A DNA stretch of 64,000 nt from Pantoea sp. BAV 3049. Lineage in GTDB: Bacteria; Pseudomonadota; Gammaproteobacteria; Enterobacterales; Enterobacteriaceae. The notes beneath the pieces were generated by a model. It was given only the letters and a program-made list of their open reading frames with translations, was not told the origin of the DNA and searched no databases. A program made the position numbers and the translations under genes. The stretch is from the NCBI RefSeq assembly GCF_009765445.1, contig NZ_WHOY01000031.1:4785782-4849781 (forward strand), given 5' to 3'. The stretch's first letter is position 1. Every line of letters begins with the position of its first letter. Below, piece by piece: positions 48,113 to 59,582 of the stretch.

Positions 48113-50749
48113 TTAGTTAGCGGGGAGCGCCGTCCCCCATTTGCGCCAGTCCTTCGGTTCTTCATCTTCCAGCAGGAAGTGTTTGCCAGAGGACGCCTGC
48201 GGGGCCAGCGGAATGGTTGGCGGCGTGGCAAAGGCAATGCCACCCTGAATAAACTGCTGGAAGGTACCGGTTTTCACCACACCACCGATCAGTCCGAATT
48301 TCAGGTTATAGCCGGAAGCCAGCCAGAACACCGAGTTATTGCGTACCAGGTGCTGATACTTTTTGCTGATCCGCAGCGTAATTTGCACGCGGTCGGCCAT
48401 TGCACCCAGCGAAGTTCCGGTTACGGTACCCACTTCGATACCGCGGAACAGAACCGGCGTGCCAACAGAGAGCGAGCCTCCTTCAGGCGCGTCCATCACC
48501 ACGTTCAGCCCGTCAAGATAACGCGCATCGGTAATGGTCGACTCCTGCAGTTCAAAGCTGCGTTGGGCACGCCCTTTACCCGGATCCACGTTGATGTAGG
48601 GCTGGAGCAGCGTATCCAGATGGTTAACGCCTGCAGCAGAAATCTCCGGAGAGACAACCGAGAAGCGGCTGCCCAGCCTTGCAAAATCCTGCACGTATTC
48701 CGGATAGAGGACTGCTTTGGCAATCACCTGGTTTTTATCCGGGCTGAGCGCCAGTGATTCGAGCTGACCGATGGTGATGCCGAGATAGCGAATTGGCATA
48801 CCTGCCGACAGCTTGCTGGCATCGTAGGTGTGCAGCGCAATCTGGCTGCCGACCGCTCGGGCAGCCGTTTCCGAATCATACAGCACGCGCTTGTCTTTGC
48901 TGGTCAGCCCCACACCGGCACCCACCAGGTTATCGAAGCTGATCGCACCTTTCAGCGCACGGTTCAGCGGCGAAGCCTGAACCGTCAGGCCACTGCCGTT
49001 CAGCTGTACGCGGGCACCGCCTTCAGACCAGAACACGCTGTTCGGTGTCAGCAACTTGCGGTACTCCGGCTTGATATGCACCCGCACATCGAACTCGTTA
49101 GCTCTTGGCGTCACGTCAACGATTTGACCCACCTGGAACTTACGATAGAGCACCACGGAACCGGCCTGAATATCCGGCAGGCTGTTGGCGGTCAGCGTCA
49201 GAGTGGTGGGCAGCTGATTGGTGGTAATACCTTCCGCTGCTTTCTCCGCGTTGGCATACAGCGGATAGCTCTCTTTCACTTCGCCTTTGCTGCCCGGATC
49301 GAGGCGGATACCGCCATCAATCCATTCGCGGGCGCTGGCACCCAGCACTTCCATTCCGTCCAGGCCCAGCTTCACGTCCAGGCGGCTGTTAATGATGAAC
49401 TTACTGTCACCATGTACGAGATGCCGGTAATCAGATGCAACAGCCACGACGAAGTTGACCCCTTGCTCCGTCAGCGTGCGGCTGACCACCTGGCCAATCT
49501 GCATGCCGTGCAGCATCACCGGCTGACCGGCATCAATGCCATAACTCTCGGGCGAGGTTAGTTTGACCTCGATGGCATTCGGCTGCTGCAGCAATGACTC
49601 ATTGCCCGGCAGCACGGTGTAATGATCCTGCGGAGGCCCTTCGCCCGGGATCAGCTCCAGTGTATTTCCGGTGAGGAGGCTGCTGAGGCTGGTATCCGAC
49701 AGGCTGATTTTTGGGCTGCGCATTTCAATACGGGTGCCGCTGCGCATCAGCCCTGTGACTGAGGGATCGATAGTCAGTTCGCCGGTCACTTTACCGCCAG
49801 GCTGCAGGTTGAGGCTGGTCAGCGTGCCGACTTCCAGTCCCTGATACATCAGCACCGTACTGTTAGCTTTCAAATTTTTGCCGTCAGGCAGGTCGAGTTT
49901 GATGCTGACGCCACGATGGCTGTGTGCCAGGTCAGGATAGAGGTCGTAATTGTCGTCGGTTTTCGCCTGTCCTGACTCTTCAGGTGAGTCAAACGCTATC
50001 GCTCCGTTTACCAATGCGGCGAGACTTTCCAGTTCGACTTTCGCACCACTGAGACCAACGTCCGCCTTCACGCCCGAAACGTTCCAGAAGCGGCTGTCCT
50101 TTTTCACCAGATTAGTGAAGCGACGCTCGATCAGCACGTCAACCGTCACGCCCTGATTGCCTGGATTAATGCTGTAATCGTAAACCCGGCCGACCGGAAT
50201 TTTGCGATAATAGACCAGCGATCCGGTATTCAGCGACCCCAAATCCGGGGTGTGCAGGTGGATCAGCATCTCGCCGGTATTCACACGATACTTTGGCTGA
50301 GTGTCCAGCGCGACGAAGTTTTCCTTCGGCTGACCTTTGCCCGGCATCATGCCGATGTAGTTACCGCCAACCAGCGCATCCAGCCCGGAAACGCCCGCCA
50401 GTGAGGCTTTAGGCGTAACCAGCCAGAACTGCGTGTTCTCACGCAGCGCATCCTTCATGTCATTTTTGATGCTGGCTTTGATTTTGATGGTCCGCAGGTC
50501 GTCAGTCATGCTGATGCCCTGCACCAGACCTACCTCCACGCCCTGGTAACGCACCGGGGTTCTGCCCGGCACAATGCCGTCCGCCGTAGCGAAATCAATG
50601 GTGACCGTAGTGCCGCGCTCCTGGTAGTTAGTCCAGACCAGCCAGCCAGCGATCAGCAGCGCAATAAAGGGCAGCAGCCAGAACGGCGAAATCTTGCGCC
50701 GGTTTTTAATGCGTGCGTTAGTCGGTGTAGTCGGCGTTTCCTGTTGCAT
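48113..50749 (-). CDS. yebT: MCE-domain lipid transport tunnel protein YebT (LetB)
   Basis: 878 residues from MQQETPTTP at 50749. One N-terminal membrane helix (about 22-40) followed by repeated MCE domains; the repeat signature (G-x-P-V-x-Y-x-G-x-x-V-G type, e.g. [30 protein letters not shown]) is seen about seven times. LetB forms a tunnel across the periplasm for lipids. It overlaps the yebS 3' end by 32 bp. Confidence 0.97.
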   Translation of the reverse strand: MQQETPTTPTNARIKNRRKISPFWLLPFIALLIAGWLVWTNYQERGTTVTIDFATADGIVPGRTPVRYQGVEVGLVQGISMTDDLRTIKIKASIKNDMKDALRENTQFWLVTPKASLAGVSGLDALVGGNYIGMMPGKGQPKENFVALDTQPKYRVNTGEMLIHLHTPDLGSLNTGSLVYYRKIPVGRVYDYSINPGNQGVTVDVLIERRFTNLVKKDSRFWNVSGVKADVGLSGAKVELESLAALVNGAIAFDSPEESGQAKTDDNYDLYPDLAHSHRGVSIKLDLPDGKNLKANSTVLMYQGLEVGTLTSLNLQPGGKVTGELTIDPSVTGLMRSGTRIEMRSPKISLSDTSLSSLLTGNTLELIPGEGPPQDHYTVLPGNESLLQQPNAIEVKLTSPESYGIDAGQPVMLHGMQIGQVVSRTLTEQGVNFVVAVASDYRHLVHGDSKFIINSRLDVKLGLDGMEVLGASAREWIDGGIRLDPGSKGEVKESYPLYANAEKAAEGITTNQLPTTLTLTANSLPDIQAGSVVLYRKFQVGQIVDVTPRANEFDVRVHIKPEYRKLLTPNSVFWSEGGARVQLNGSGLTVQASPLNRALKGAISFDNLVGAGVGLTSKDKRVLYDSETAARAVGSQIALHTYDASKLSAGMPIRYLGITIGQLESLALSPDKNQVIAKAVLYPEYVQDFARLGSRFSVVSPEISAAGVNHLDTLLQPYINVDPGKGRAQRSFELQESTITDARYLDGLNVVMDAPEGGSLSVGTPVLFRGIEVGTVTGTSLGAMADRVQITLRISKKYQHLVRNNSVFWLASGYNLKFGLIGGVVKTGTFQQFIQGGIAFATPPTIPLAPQASSGKHFLLEDEEPKDWRKWGTALPAN

Positions 50750-51962
50750 GTGCATCCCAAAGTAAACGGCTATCCAGCCACTCGACGGCGAGGATAGTGA
50801 GGATGACCGATGAGCCAAAATAGAAGGCTGCCGGTCCCATGGTAAAAGCCAGAAGCTGGTCACGATTAACCAGCGACATGGTTAGCGAAATCACAAACAG
50901 ATCCAGCATCGACCAGCGGCCTACCCAGGTGACCACCCGCAGGAGGCGGACTCGGGTTTTCAGGCCCTGTTCGCATTTAAAATGAATGCTGATCAACAGC
51001 GTGAGCAGCACTATCACTTTAGTAAAGGGAACCAGAATACTGGCAATAAATACTACTGCGGCCACGGGAATATTTCCCGCAGCCAGCGACATGATGCCGG
51101 AAAGGATGGTGTCCTGCTGTTTCGCACCATTAAGGTAGATGATTGAAATTGGCAGCAGGTTCGCCGGGATCAGCAGCACTATTGAGGCGATCAGTGCCGC
51201 CCAGGACTTTTGCAGGCTGAAGCGCCGCCGGAAATACAGTGGGGTATGGCAGCGCGGGCAACGTCCGCGATCGTCAGGCAGTCCCGTGTGGTGGCAACTG
51301 AGACAAACCTGCAACTGCTCCGGAGCCACATTCAGGTGTGGCTGCGGGTAAAAGCGGTGCCACAGCTGCTCGACATTTATATGAATTAGCGTGATCAGGC
51401 TGAGGATAGCCAGAGAGATAAAGGCTATCAATCCGGGGCCAAGAGTGATATCTGCATAATCCTGCACTTTAATTGAGGCGACCGCGATCCCGACCAGGTA
51501 GATATCCAGCATCACCCATTCCTTGAGACGGTCGAGCATCAGCAGGATCGGGCGCAGGTTCATGCCCAGCATATTGCCAAAATAGAGCCAGGCAATGGAA
51601 GCAACCAGCGTGGCAGGCGCACCGATGGTACAGAACGCTACCATTGATGCGGTGATCACATCTCCCTGCAGCGCCATCTGCGTGATGCCTTCCAGCAGGC
51701 TGGCGCGAATATTGGTGCCCAGCAAGCGAATGGTCAGCAGTGATTCGTTGAAAGCAAAGGGCATCAGCATCAACATAGTCACTGCCATTGCGGTCAGACG
51801 GGTCATTGACCAGTCACGGCCGTTCAGGATCCTGGCGTTGCAGCGGGGGCAGTGTGCCGACTGGTTGGATTTCACATCTGGTAAGGAAAAAAGGGTATCG
51901 CATTGCGGGCAACGCTGATAACGTGCCTGAGGCAGAGCATGGCTGATAGCGTGTATTTTCAT
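50718..51962 (-). CDS. yebS: LetA-type inner membrane protein YebS
   Basis: 414 residues. PqiA/LetA family: two zinc-ribbon CxxC modules (RCPQCDTLF with [17 protein letters not shown] with CPRCHTPL), each before a block of four hydrophobic helices. Inner-membrane partner that is thought to feed lipids to LetB. Confidence 0.96.
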   Translation of the reverse strand: MKIHAISHALPQARYQRCPQCDTLFSLPDVKSNQSAHCPRCNARILNGRDWSMTRLTAMAVTMLMLMPFAFNESLLTIRLLGTNIRASLLEGITQMALQGDVITASMVAFCTIGAPATLVASIAWLYFGNMLGMNLRPILLMLDRLKEWVMLDIYLVGIAVASIKVQDYADITLGPGLIAFISLAILSLITLIHINVEQLWHRFYPQPHLNVAPEQLQVCLSCHHTGLPDDRGRCPRCHTPLYFRRRFSLQKSWAALIASIVLLIPANLLPISIIYLNGAKQQDTILSGIMSLAAGNIPVAAVVFIASILVPFTKVIVLLTLLISIHFKCEQGLKTRVRLLRVVTWVGRWSMLDLFVISLTMSLVNRDQLLAFTMGPAAFYFGSSVILTILAVEWLDSRLLWDAHATGNADYTD

Positions 51963-52188
51963 AATCCTGATTTTGGTGCTCAGGCCCGGACCAGGTCCAG
52001 GGCAGGGTTAGGCTTTTTCATCGCCACGGCGGTAAATTGACCCATCCCGGTCATGCTCAACTGCTCCAGACGGATAAGGGTATATTAACTAACGGAATCA
52101 TTCACCTTGTCCCGCTGGACATTTAATGCTTATTTTAACAGGCGGGGTCATGATGGGCCTCGTGACAAGTTTCCACAATGGTTAAAAA

Positions 52189-52689
52189 ATGACAAAAGCA
52201 GAATTTTATTCGGACCTGAACCGTGATTTGCGTGCACTCATTGCAGGCGAGACCAGCTTTCTGGCGGCGATGGGCAATTGTAGCGCACTTTTATTTGAGC
52301 GCCTGGAAGGTGTTAACTGGGCAGGTTTCTATTTGCTGACCGAAGCGGATACGCTGGTGCTGGGGCCTTTCCAGGGCAAAATAGCCTGCGTGCGCATTCC
52401 TGTGGGCAAAGGGGTTTGTGGCACGGCGGTGGCTGAGAGTCGGATCCAGCGCGTGGATGACGTGCATGCGTTTCCGGGTCATATAGCCTGCGATGCGGCC
52501 AGCAATGCAGAAATCGTACTGCCGCTGGTGGTTAACGGCCAGACAATTGGCGTACTGGACATCGACAGCGTAGTGTATAACCGCTTCGACAGCGAAGACG
52601 AAGCGGGGCTGTCAGCCCTGACTGACGGGCTGTGTGAAGTGCTTGCCGGGTCTGATGTGGAAAAATTTATTCACATGAAATGCAGCTAA
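52189..52689 (+). CDS. msrC: Free methionine-(R)-sulfoxide reductase
   Basis: 166 residues. GAF-domain fRMsr enzyme; the expected cysteines are seen in KIACVRIPVG, GKGVCGTAV and HIACDAASN. The segment IVLPLVVNGQTIGVLDIDS is diagnostic. Divergent from yebS across 226 bp, in which I saw no gene. Confidence 0.96.
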   Translation: MTKAEFYSDLNRDLRALIAGETSFLAAMGNCSALLFERLEGVNWAGFYLLTEADTLVLGPFQGKIACVRIPVGKGVCGTAVAESRIQRVDDVHAFPGHIACDAASNAEIVLPLVVNGQTIGVLDIDSVVYNRFDSEDEAGLSALTDGLCEVLAGSDVEKFIHMKCS

Positions 52690-52785
52690 AGCTCTGGATC
52701 ACGTAGCATTTGCCGATGGGGTCATTATAATGACGCCTGTTCATGCCTGCGGCTTGTTGGCTACCCGTTGTAATCAGGAAATTTC

Positions 52786-53469
52786 ATGGAAAATCAACCC
52801 AAGTTGAATAGCAGCAAAGAAGTTATTGCCTTTCTGGCCGAGCGTTTTCCCCAATGCTTCAGTGCCGAAGGCGAAGCACGCCCGCTAAAGATCGGCATCT
52901 TTCAGGATTTAGTCGACCGTGTACAGGGCGAAATGAGCCTGAGTAAAACTCAGCTTCGTTCCGCGCTGCGCCTCTACACTTCCAGCTGGCGCTATTTGTA
53001 TGGCATCAAAGCTGGTGCCACCCGCGTTGACCTGGATGGCAACGCCTGCGGCGTCCTCGACGAGCAGCATGTTGAACATGCCCGTAAGCAGCTCGAAGAG
53101 GCAAAAGCGCGTGTTCAGGCACAGCGCGAGCAGCAACAGGCGAAAAAACGCGAAGCGGGTGAAGAAAACGCCCCCCGTCGTCCTCGCAAGCCGGCCCGTA
53201 AGCCTTCTGCAGAAGGCGACCAGCCACGTCAGGCTCGCAGCAAACCACAGCGTCCTGCTGCTGAGCGCGCACCTGCCGCCGAAAGTCAGCCACCGCGTAC
53301 CAAACCCGTCACCGATACTGCAGCATTGCAGGTGGGTCAGAATATCAAAGTCACCGCGGGTAAAAGTGCGATGGATGCGACCATTCTTGAGATCACTAAA
53401 GATGGCGTCCGGGTCCAGCTGGCTTCCGGCCTGGCAATGATAGTACGCGCAGAACACTTGCAGTTCTGA
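52786..53469 (+). CDS. proQ: RNA chaperone ProQ
   Basis: 227 residues. N-terminal FinO-like RNA-binding domain (about 1-120: [34 protein letters not shown]), a long basic linker rich in Lys, Arg, Pro and Ala, and a small C-terminal Tudor-like domain ([19 protein letters not shown]). Binds many sRNAs and mRNA 3' ends. prc follows after 19 bp. Confidence 0.97.
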   Translation: MENQPKLNSSKEVIAFLAERFPQCFSAEGEARPLKIGIFQDLVDRVQGEMSLSKTQLRSALRLYTSSWRYLYGIKAGATRVDLDGNACGVLDEQHVEHARKQLEEAKARVQAQREQQQAKKREAGEENAPRRPRKPARKPSAEGDQPRQARSKPQRPAAERAPAAESQPPRTKPVTDTAALQVGQNIKVTAGKSAMDATILEITKDGVRVQLASGLAMIVRAEHLQF

Positions 53470-53488
53470 TACGGAGGCCAATCAGGGC

Positions 53489-55528
53489 ATGAACAACTTT
53501 TTCAGAACCACCGTTATTGCTGGGCTGCTGCTGGCAGGAAATGTTTTCGCTGCGGACAATATTACGCGCGCTGACCAAATCCCACAGCTTCACCAGGAAG
53601 CGCAACATGCGACAGTCAGTGAACGTGTTACCTCACGCTTCACCCGTTCACACTATCGTCAGTTCGATCTGGATCAGGATTTTTCCGCGAAAATCTTCAC
53701 TCGCTATCTGAACCTGCTCGACTACAACCACAACGTCCTGCTCTCTTCGGACGTCGATCAGTACGCCAGCAAGAAGACCACCTTAGGCGATGAGCTGAAG
53801 AGCGGTAAGCTGGACGTCTTCTACGATCTGTACAATCTGGCACAGAAACGTCGCTTCGAGCGCTATCAGTACGCGCTGTCGGTGCTGAACAAGCCAATGA
53901 ATTTCACCGGAAACGATACCATTGATATCGACCGCAGCAAGTCACCGTGGCCAAAAACCACTGCCGAGCTGAATCAGCTGTGGGATGCCAAAGTCAAATA
54001 TGACGAGCTGAGCCTGAAGCTGACCGGTAAAGATGAAAAAGAGATCCGCGATGTGCTGACCAAACGCTACCAGTTTGCCATTCGTCGTTTGACTCAGAGT
54101 AACAGCGAGGACGTGTTCCAGCTGGCAATGACCGCCTTTGCCCGCGAAATCGACCCGCACACCAGTTACCTGTCGCCGCGCAACACCGATCAGTTCAACA
54201 CCGAAATGAGCCTTTCTCTGGAAGGTATCGGTGCGGTATTGCAGATGGATGATGATTACACCGTGATCAATTCCATGGTCGCCGGTGGCCCTGCAGCGAA
54301 AAGCAAATCTATTACCGTTGGCGACCGCATTGTCGGTGTTGGCCAGCCAGGTAAGTCCATTGTCGATGTGATCGGCTGGCGTCTTGATGACGTTGTGGCG
54401 CAGATTAAAGGTCCTAAGGGCAGTAAAGTTCGCCTTGAAGTGCTGCCGGCAGGCAAGGGGACCAAAACCCGCATCGTGACCCTGACACGTGAGAAAATCC
54501 GTCTGGAAGATCGCGCGGTTAAAATGAGCGTGCACAATGTCGGTAAAGAGAAAGTTGGCGTGCTGGATATCCCAGGTTTTTACGTCGGCCTGACTGATGA
54601 TGTGAAAGTGCAGCTGCAGAAACTGCAGAAGCAAAACGTTGACAGTATCGTTATCGACCTGCGTACCAACGGCGGCGGTGCACTAACAGAAGCGGTTTCG
54701 CTCTCCGGCCTGTTTATCCCAAGCGGCCCGGTGGTACAGGTTCGTGACAACAATGGCAAAGTGCGTGAAGACAGCGATACCGATGGCATTGTTTATTATA
54801 AAGGCCCGCTGGTGGTGCTGGTCGACCGCTTCAGTGCATCCGCGTCAGAAATCTTTGCGGCGGCAATGCAGGACTACGGTCGTGCGCTGATTGTCGGTGA
54901 GCCGACCTTTGGTAAAGGTACCGTGCAGCAGTATCGTTCGCTGAACCGTATCTACGATCAGATGCTGCGTCCTGAATGGCCTGCGCTGGGTTCCATCACC
55001 TACACCATTCAGAAGTTTTATCGCGTTAACGGCGGCAGTACTCAGCGTAAGGGCGTAACGCCAGATCTGCTGATGCCAACGGGTGTGGAAGCGGTTGAAA
55101 CGGGTGAAAAGTTCGAAGACAACGCGCTGCCGTGGGACAGCATCAATGCGGCGAACTACACCAAAACCGGCGACATGAAACCACTGGAGCCGCAGCTGCT
55201 TAAAATGCATCAGGACCGTATCGCAAAAGATCGCGAATTCCAGTACATCATCAAAGATATCGCGCGTTTCAATGCTAACAAAGATAAGCGCAATATCATT
55301 TCTCTGAACCTCGCAGAGCGCGAGAAAGAGAACCGAGAAGATGATGCACTGCGTCTTGAGCGCATCAATGCCCGTTTGCAGGCTGAGGGCAAAAAGCCGC
55401 TGGCTAAGCTCGAAGATCTGCCAAAAGACTACAAAGAACCCGATCCGTATCTTGATGAAACGGTCGATATTGCTAACGACCTGGCGCAGCTTGAGAAAGC
55501 TCAGACGCCACCGGCGACAGCAAAATAA
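53489..55528 (+). CDS. prc: Tail-specific periplasmic protease Prc
   Basis: 679 residues with a signal peptide (cut near NVFA). A PDZ domain lies at about 240-320 (VVAGGPAAKSKS, GDRIVGVGQ), then the S41 peptidase core with the Ser in DRFSASASEIF and the Lys in GEPTFGKGTVQQY. Degrades MepS and misfolded periplasmic proteins with NlpI. A terminator follows. Confidence 0.98.
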   Translation: MNNFFRTTVIAGLLLAGNVFAADNITRADQIPQLHQEAQHATVSERVTSRFTRSHYRQFDLDQDFSAKIFTRYLNLLDYNHNVLLSSDVDQYASKKTTLGDELKSGKLDVFYDLYNLAQKRRFERYQYALSVLNKPMNFTGNDTIDIDRSKSPWPKTTAELNQLWDAKVKYDELSLKLTGKDEKEIRDVLTKRYQFAIRRLTQSNSEDVFQLAMTAFAREIDPHTSYLSPRNTDQFNTEMSLSLEGIGAVLQMDDDYTVINSMVAGGPAAKSKSITVGDRIVGVGQPGKSIVDVIGWRLDDVVAQIKGPKGSKVRLEVLPAGKGTKTRIVTLTREKIRLEDRAVKMSVHNVGKEKVGVLDIPGFYVGLTDDVKVQLQKLQKQNVDSIVIDLRTNGGGALTEAVSLSGLFIPSGPVVQVRDNNGKVREDSDTDGIVYYKGPLVVLVDRFSASASEIFAAAMQDYGRALIVGEPTFGKGTVQQYRSLNRIYDQMLRPEWPALGSITYTIQKFYRVNGGSTQRKGVTPDLLMPTGVEAVETGEKFEDNALPWDSINAANYTKTGDMKPLEPQLLKMHQDRIAKDREFQYIIKDIARFNANKDKRNIISLNLAEREKENREDDALRLERINARLQAEGKKPLAKLEDLPKDYKEPDPYLDETVDIANDLAQLEKAQTPPATAK

Positions 55529-55535
55529 CCCTCAG

Positions 55536-55564
55536 GGCACAGCACAGTCTGTGCCTTTTTTTTT
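55536..55564 (+). terminator. Terminator after prc
   Basis: GGCACAG (55536-55542) pairs with CTGTGCC (55549-55555), followed by nine T. Confidence 0.92.
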
Positions 55565-55774
55565 ACCTGAATTTTTCACACTCCCGGTTAATCTTCACCT
55601 TTTCTGATCACAGGCTGACAGGCGCATTCTCCGCGCGTAAAGCAAGATGCGTCAAAATGTAAAGTTATGTCTTTTTAGACACTTAAATCAGGAGAGTGCT
55701 TGAAATGTTTTGCTATGCCCATAGGATAGTTATCCGCCAAGAGCGATTTTGTTAACTGAGGAAGAAGAAATTTT

Positions 55775-56656
55775 ATGATGCGTATTGCGCTTTTCCTGTT
55801 GACCAACCTGGGGGTAATGTTGGTTTTCGGGCTGATACTCAGCCTGACAGGGATCCAGTCAAGCAGTGTACAGGGCCTGATGATTATGGCGGGTCTGTTT
55901 GGCTTCGGCGGTGCGTTTGTTTCACTGCTGATGTCTAAATGGATGGCGTTGCGTTCCGTAGGCGGTGAAGTTATTGAGCAGCCACGCAACGAAACCGAAC
56001 GCTGGCTGATTCAGACTATTGCACAGCAGGCGCAGCAGGCAGGCATCGCCATGCCGCAGGTCGCTATCTACCACGCGCCGGATATCAACGCCTTTGCTAC
56101 GGGTGCCCGTCGTAATGCGTCGCTGGTAGCCGTCTCCACCGGCCTGTTGCAGAACATGAGCCGCGACGAGGCCGAAGCGGTGCTGGCGCATGAAATCAGC
56201 CACATTGCCAACGGTGACATGGTCACCATGACGTTGATCCAGGGTATCGTGAACACCTTTGTGATCTTTATCTCGCGTATTATTGCGCAGATTGCTGCCG
56301 GTTTTATGTCCGGGGATCGCGATGAAGGTGAGAGCAACAACGGCAACCCGCTGGTGTACTTCGCGGTGTCGATGGTGCTGGAGCTGGTGTTTGGTATTAT
56401 CGCCAGCATCATCACCATGTGGTTCTCCCGCCACCGCGAGTTTCACGCCGACGCCGGTTCGGCAAAACTGGTGGGCCGTGAGAAGATGATTGCTGCACTA
56501 CAGCGTCTGAAAACCAGCTATGAGCCGCAGGAAGCCAGCACCATGATGGCGTTTTGCATCAACGGCAAATCGAAGTCACTGAGCGAGCTGTTTATGTCGC
56601 ATCCGCCGCTGGATAAGCGTATTGAAGCGCTGCGCAGCGGACAGTACCTGAAGTAG
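55775..56656 (+). CDS. htpX: Inner membrane zinc protease HtpX
   Basis: 293 residues. M48 metallopeptidase: two N-terminal helices, the zinc site HEISH in [14 protein letters not shown], two more helices, and the third ligand Glu in [15 protein letters not shown]. Acts with FtsH in membrane protein quality control; Cpx-controlled in E. coli. Confidence 0.97.
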   Translation: MMRIALFLLTNLGVMLVFGLILSLTGIQSSSVQGLMIMAGLFGFGGAFVSLLMSKWMALRSVGGEVIEQPRNETERWLIQTIAQQAQQAGIAMPQVAIYHAPDINAFATGARRNASLVAVSTGLLQNMSRDEAEAVLAHEISHIANGDMVTMTLIQGIVNTFVIFISRIIAQIAAGFMSGDRDEGESNNGNPLVYFAVSMVLELVFGIIASIITMWFSRHREFHADAGSAKLVGREKMIAALQRLKTSYEPQEASTMMAFCINGKSKSLSELFMSHPPLDKRIEALRSGQYLK

Positions 56657-56673
56657 TTGTCTCAGGCTGAACC

Positions 56674-56703
56674 AAAAACCGGGCTGTAAGGCCCGGTTTT
56701 TTT
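56674..56703. terminator. Terminator between htpX and yebQ
   Basis: AAAAACCGGGC pairs with GCCCGGTTTTT; suits both convergent genes. Confidence 0.9.
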
Positions 56704-56710
56704 ATGCCTG

Positions 56711-58081
56711 TTAAGGACGGGGCTGGGTGATGCGCAGCGCGCTGACAACTGCGGCAACGGTGGAAAAACTGCCTGCCAGCAGCAGCGAGGCATGGGTGCC
56801 GCGTGTATCAAACAGATTGAACATCAGTGCGACCAGAGCCGCGCCGCTGGTCTGGCCGAGCAGGCGAGCCGTGCCTAGCATGCCACTGGCTCCGCCGCTG
56901 CGATGGCGTGGTGCGGAAGAGATGATGGTGTGGTTGTTGGGGGACTGGAATAACCCGAATCCGGCTCCGCACAGCGCCATTCGCCAGATTATGTTCAGAT
57001 CTTCCGGTGAAGCAGGCAGCAGTGCCAGAGAAAACAGTCCGCAGGCAAACATTCCCAGTCCGACCGCGCCCAGCAGCCCGGCGTGATACCTTTCGATCAG
57101 CCTGCCGGCAATCGGCGCCATCACCATGGTGGCCAGCGGCCACGGAGTCAGCAGCAGGCCGGTCGCCACTTCTCCGCGATGCAGCACTGTTTGCAGGAAA
57201 AACGGCAGCGAAACCATCGCCAGCATCTGCGCGCAGAAAGAGCAGACTGAAGTGCCCAGAGACAGCGAGAAGACGGGAATACGCAGCAAATCAACCGGCA
57301 GCAGCGGGAAGGGCAGACGCAGCTGGCGGCGGATAAAGAAGAAGCCCACGACGAACAAGCCGAGAACTTCCGCCAGCACCAGCCGGATATTCTGTCCCTG
57401 AGCAAAGCCACTAAGAGCTGAGATCAGCAGGCCGAAGGTCAGGGCATTCATGATCGCGCTGGGAATATCGAAGCGCTGTTCTTTGCTCTTTTGCATATTA
57501 TCCGGCAGGAAGCGGAATGCCAGATACAGTGCCGCCAGCCCGACCGGGACGTTTAGCAGGAACAGCCATTTCCACGAGGCAACAGACAACACCGCAGCCG
57601 CTACCGTAGGCCCGGCTGCGGTGGAAACGGCGACAATCAGCGAGTTAATGCCCATCCCCCGGCCCAGAAAGCGTTGCGGATAGATAATCCTGATCAGCGC
57701 GGTATTCACGCTCATCAAGGCCGCACCGCCAAACCCCTGCAGCACGCGGGCAAACGTCAGCATCCCCAGTGAATTCGACAGGGCGCAGAACAGCGAGGTA
57801 CAGGTAAACAGCACCAGGCCGCACTGATAAACCCGACGGTAGCCAAGAATATCCCCAAGGAAAGACAGCGACAGTAAAGAAATGATGATCGCCAGCTGAT
57901 AGGCGTTAACAATCCAGATCGACTCCGCCGGGCTGGATTGTAACTCACGTGCAATGGTCGGCAGGGCTACGTTGGCGATAGCGCCATCAAGTACGGCAAC
58001 GGTGATACCCAGGGCAATAGCAAGAATGGCGCCGTAGCGCTGAGGAACGGGAAGGCCGTCCTGTTGTGGAGTTTGCGGCAT
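56711..58081 (-). CDS. yebQ: DHA2-type MFS transporter YebQ
   Basis: 456 residues with about 14 hydrophobic segments. Motifs: VLDGAIANVALPTI (helix 1 of DHA2 members), SIWIVNAYQLA and GDILGYRRVYQ. Same length and place (between htpX and kdgR) as E. coli YebQ. Predicted drug/proton exporter; substrate unknown. Confidence 0.93.
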   Translation of the reverse strand: MPQTPQQDGLPVPQRYGAILAIALGITVAVLDGAIANVALPTIARELQSSPAESIWIVNAYQLAIIISLLSLSFLGDILGYRRVYQCGLVLFTCTSLFCALSNSLGMLTFARVLQGFGGAALMSVNTALIRIIYPQRFLGRGMGINSLIVAVSTAAGPTVAAAVLSVASWKWLFLLNVPVGLAALYLAFRFLPDNMQKSKEQRFDIPSAIMNALTFGLLISALSGFAQGQNIRLVLAEVLGLFVVGFFFIRRQLRLPFPLLPVDLLRIPVFSLSLGTSVCSFCAQMLAMVSLPFFLQTVLHRGEVATGLLLTPWPLATMVMAPIAGRLIERYHAGLLGAVGLGMFACGLFSLALLPASPEDLNIIWRMALCGAGFGLFQSPNNHTIISSAPRHRSGGASGMLGTARLLGQTSGAALVALMFNLFDTRGTHASLLLAGSFSTVAAVVSALRITQPRP

Positions 58082-58275
58082 AGTCCGGATTAGTCAGGAG
58101 AGTGAATATCATTATGCTAATGATTTTTTACTGAGTATTCCAATCTGTTAATGAACTAAAACTATCAGCAGATGTGTCCGTCTGATTTGCTTACGGGCAT
58201 TGCGCCTCTTACGTGGCCAAACGTATACTGGAAATAGCGTTCCATTTTTTATAAAACAGTTAAAAAGGTTGGCTC

Positions 58276-59067
58276 ATGGCAAAGGACGAATTGGACAAAC
58301 AGCCGGATTCAGTCTCCTCGGTGCTGAAGGTTTTCGGCATCCTGCAGGCGCTGGGCGAGGAGAGGGAGCACGGCATTACTGAGCTTTCACAGCGTGTAAT
58401 GATGTCCAAAAGCACTGTTTACCGCTTTTTGCAGACAATGAAATCATTAGGGTATGTTTCGCAGGAAGGGGAGTCAGAAAAATACGCCCTGACTCTGAAG
58501 CTGTTCGAGCTGGGTGCTAAAGCATTACAAAACGTTGATTTGATCCGCAGCGCGGATATTCAGATGCGTGAGATTTCCCGGCAGACGCGGGAGACTATCC
58601 ATCTCGGTGCGCTGGAGGAAGACAGCATCGTCTATATCCATAAAATAGACTCGCTGTATAACCTGAGAATGTATTCCCGCATCGGTCGTCGTAACCCCCT
58701 TTACAGCACCGCCATTGGTAAGGTGCTGCTGGCCTGGCGCGACCGCCATGAAGTGGAAGAAATTATCTCGGAGGTGATCTTCACCCGCAGTACCGCCCGG
58801 ACGCTGAGCAGTAAAGAAGAGTTAATGCCCGTACTGGATAAAGTGCGTTCTCAGGGCTTCGGTGAAGATAATGAAGAGCAGGAAGAGGGGCTACGCTGTA
58901 TCGCCGTGCCGGTTTTTGACCGCTTTGGCGTGGTGATTGCCGGCCTGAGCCTCTCTTTCCCGACAATTCGTTTTTCTGAGGAAGACAAAGCTGGCTATGT
59001 GAAGATGTTGCACCAGGCTGCCAGGCAGATTTCCGATCAGATGGGCTATCACAATTACCCGTTTTAA
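58276..59067 (+). CDS. kdgR: Pectin/KDG regulon repressor KdgR
   Basis: 263 residues. IclR family: N-terminal winged helix (MSKSTVYRFLQTMKSLGYVS, about 45-65) and C-terminal effector domain (SRIGRRNPLYSTAIGKVLL). Represses pectin and hexuronate breakdown genes until 2-keto-3-deoxygluconate binds; this agrees with a plant-associated life and with eda in the window. Confidence 0.96.
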   Translation: MAKDELDKQPDSVSSVLKVFGILQALGEEREHGITELSQRVMMSKSTVYRFLQTMKSLGYVSQEGESEKYALTLKLFELGAKALQNVDLIRSADIQMREISRQTRETIHLGALEEDSIVYIHKIDSLYNLRMYSRIGRRNPLYSTAIGKVLLAWRDRHEVEEIISEVIFTRSTARTLSSKEELMPVLDKVRSQGFGEDNEEQEEGLRCIAVPVFDRFGVVIAGLSLSFPTIRFSEEDKAGYVKMLHQAARQISDQMGYHNYPF

Positions 59068-59071
59068 TAAC

Positions 59072-59096
59072 GTGGGCCGGAAGTCACCGGCCCGAT
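59072..59096. terminator. Hairpin between kdgR and yobH
   Basis: GGGCCGG pairs with CCGGCCC around AAGTCA; there is no T-run, so the function is uncertain. Confidence 0.4.
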
Positions 59097-59101
59097 ATTC
59101 A

Positions 59102-59338
59102 TCAGTTATCGACGACTTCAGTGCTTTTCTTCAGCAGTGGGCAGTCGGTCACGCCGACAATACCGCTGTCAGTATGCAGATACTGGGCGGTAACCATGCC
59201 ACGGGCAGTCAGATACTGACACTGTAATCCCATACCGGCGACGTTTTTGGCACTTCCTGTCAGCACGCCATAGCCAGTCATCAACAGGACGAGCCAGATA
59301 ATGACCAGCAGCGCAACAATGCGAACTAAAAATCTCAT
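59102..59338 (-). CDS. yobH: Small membrane-anchored protein YobH
   Basis: 78 residues. One N-terminal hydrophobic helix (about 5-24), then MGLQCQYLTARGM and VTDCPLLKKS with two cysteines that could pair in the periplasm. Matches E. coli YobH along its length. Function unknown. Confidence 0.92.
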   Translation of the reverse strand: MRFLVRIVALLVIIWLVLLMTGYGVLTGSAKNVAGMGLQCQYLTARGMVTAQYLHTDSGIVGVTDCPLLKKSTEVVDN

Positions 59339-59582
59339 GTATTCCCCTTATAGTTTATCAGACAGCAACCCTGGCATTTCGCCCCGCTATCAGCGGCTAC
59401 ATATCAACATGTTGTGACAGCGTACGCAATTCGAATTGAGAATACACAACTGGTGACCTTTCGCCTGCGCGAACGTTCTGAAATTTATGTGAGCTGGCTA
59501 TCAATTCGCGTGCGACCTGGTAGAATTCTTCAAGGTCTGCTCTCCAGTCAGGAAGCAGAGTAGCTTGAACTTTGAGGCACTT

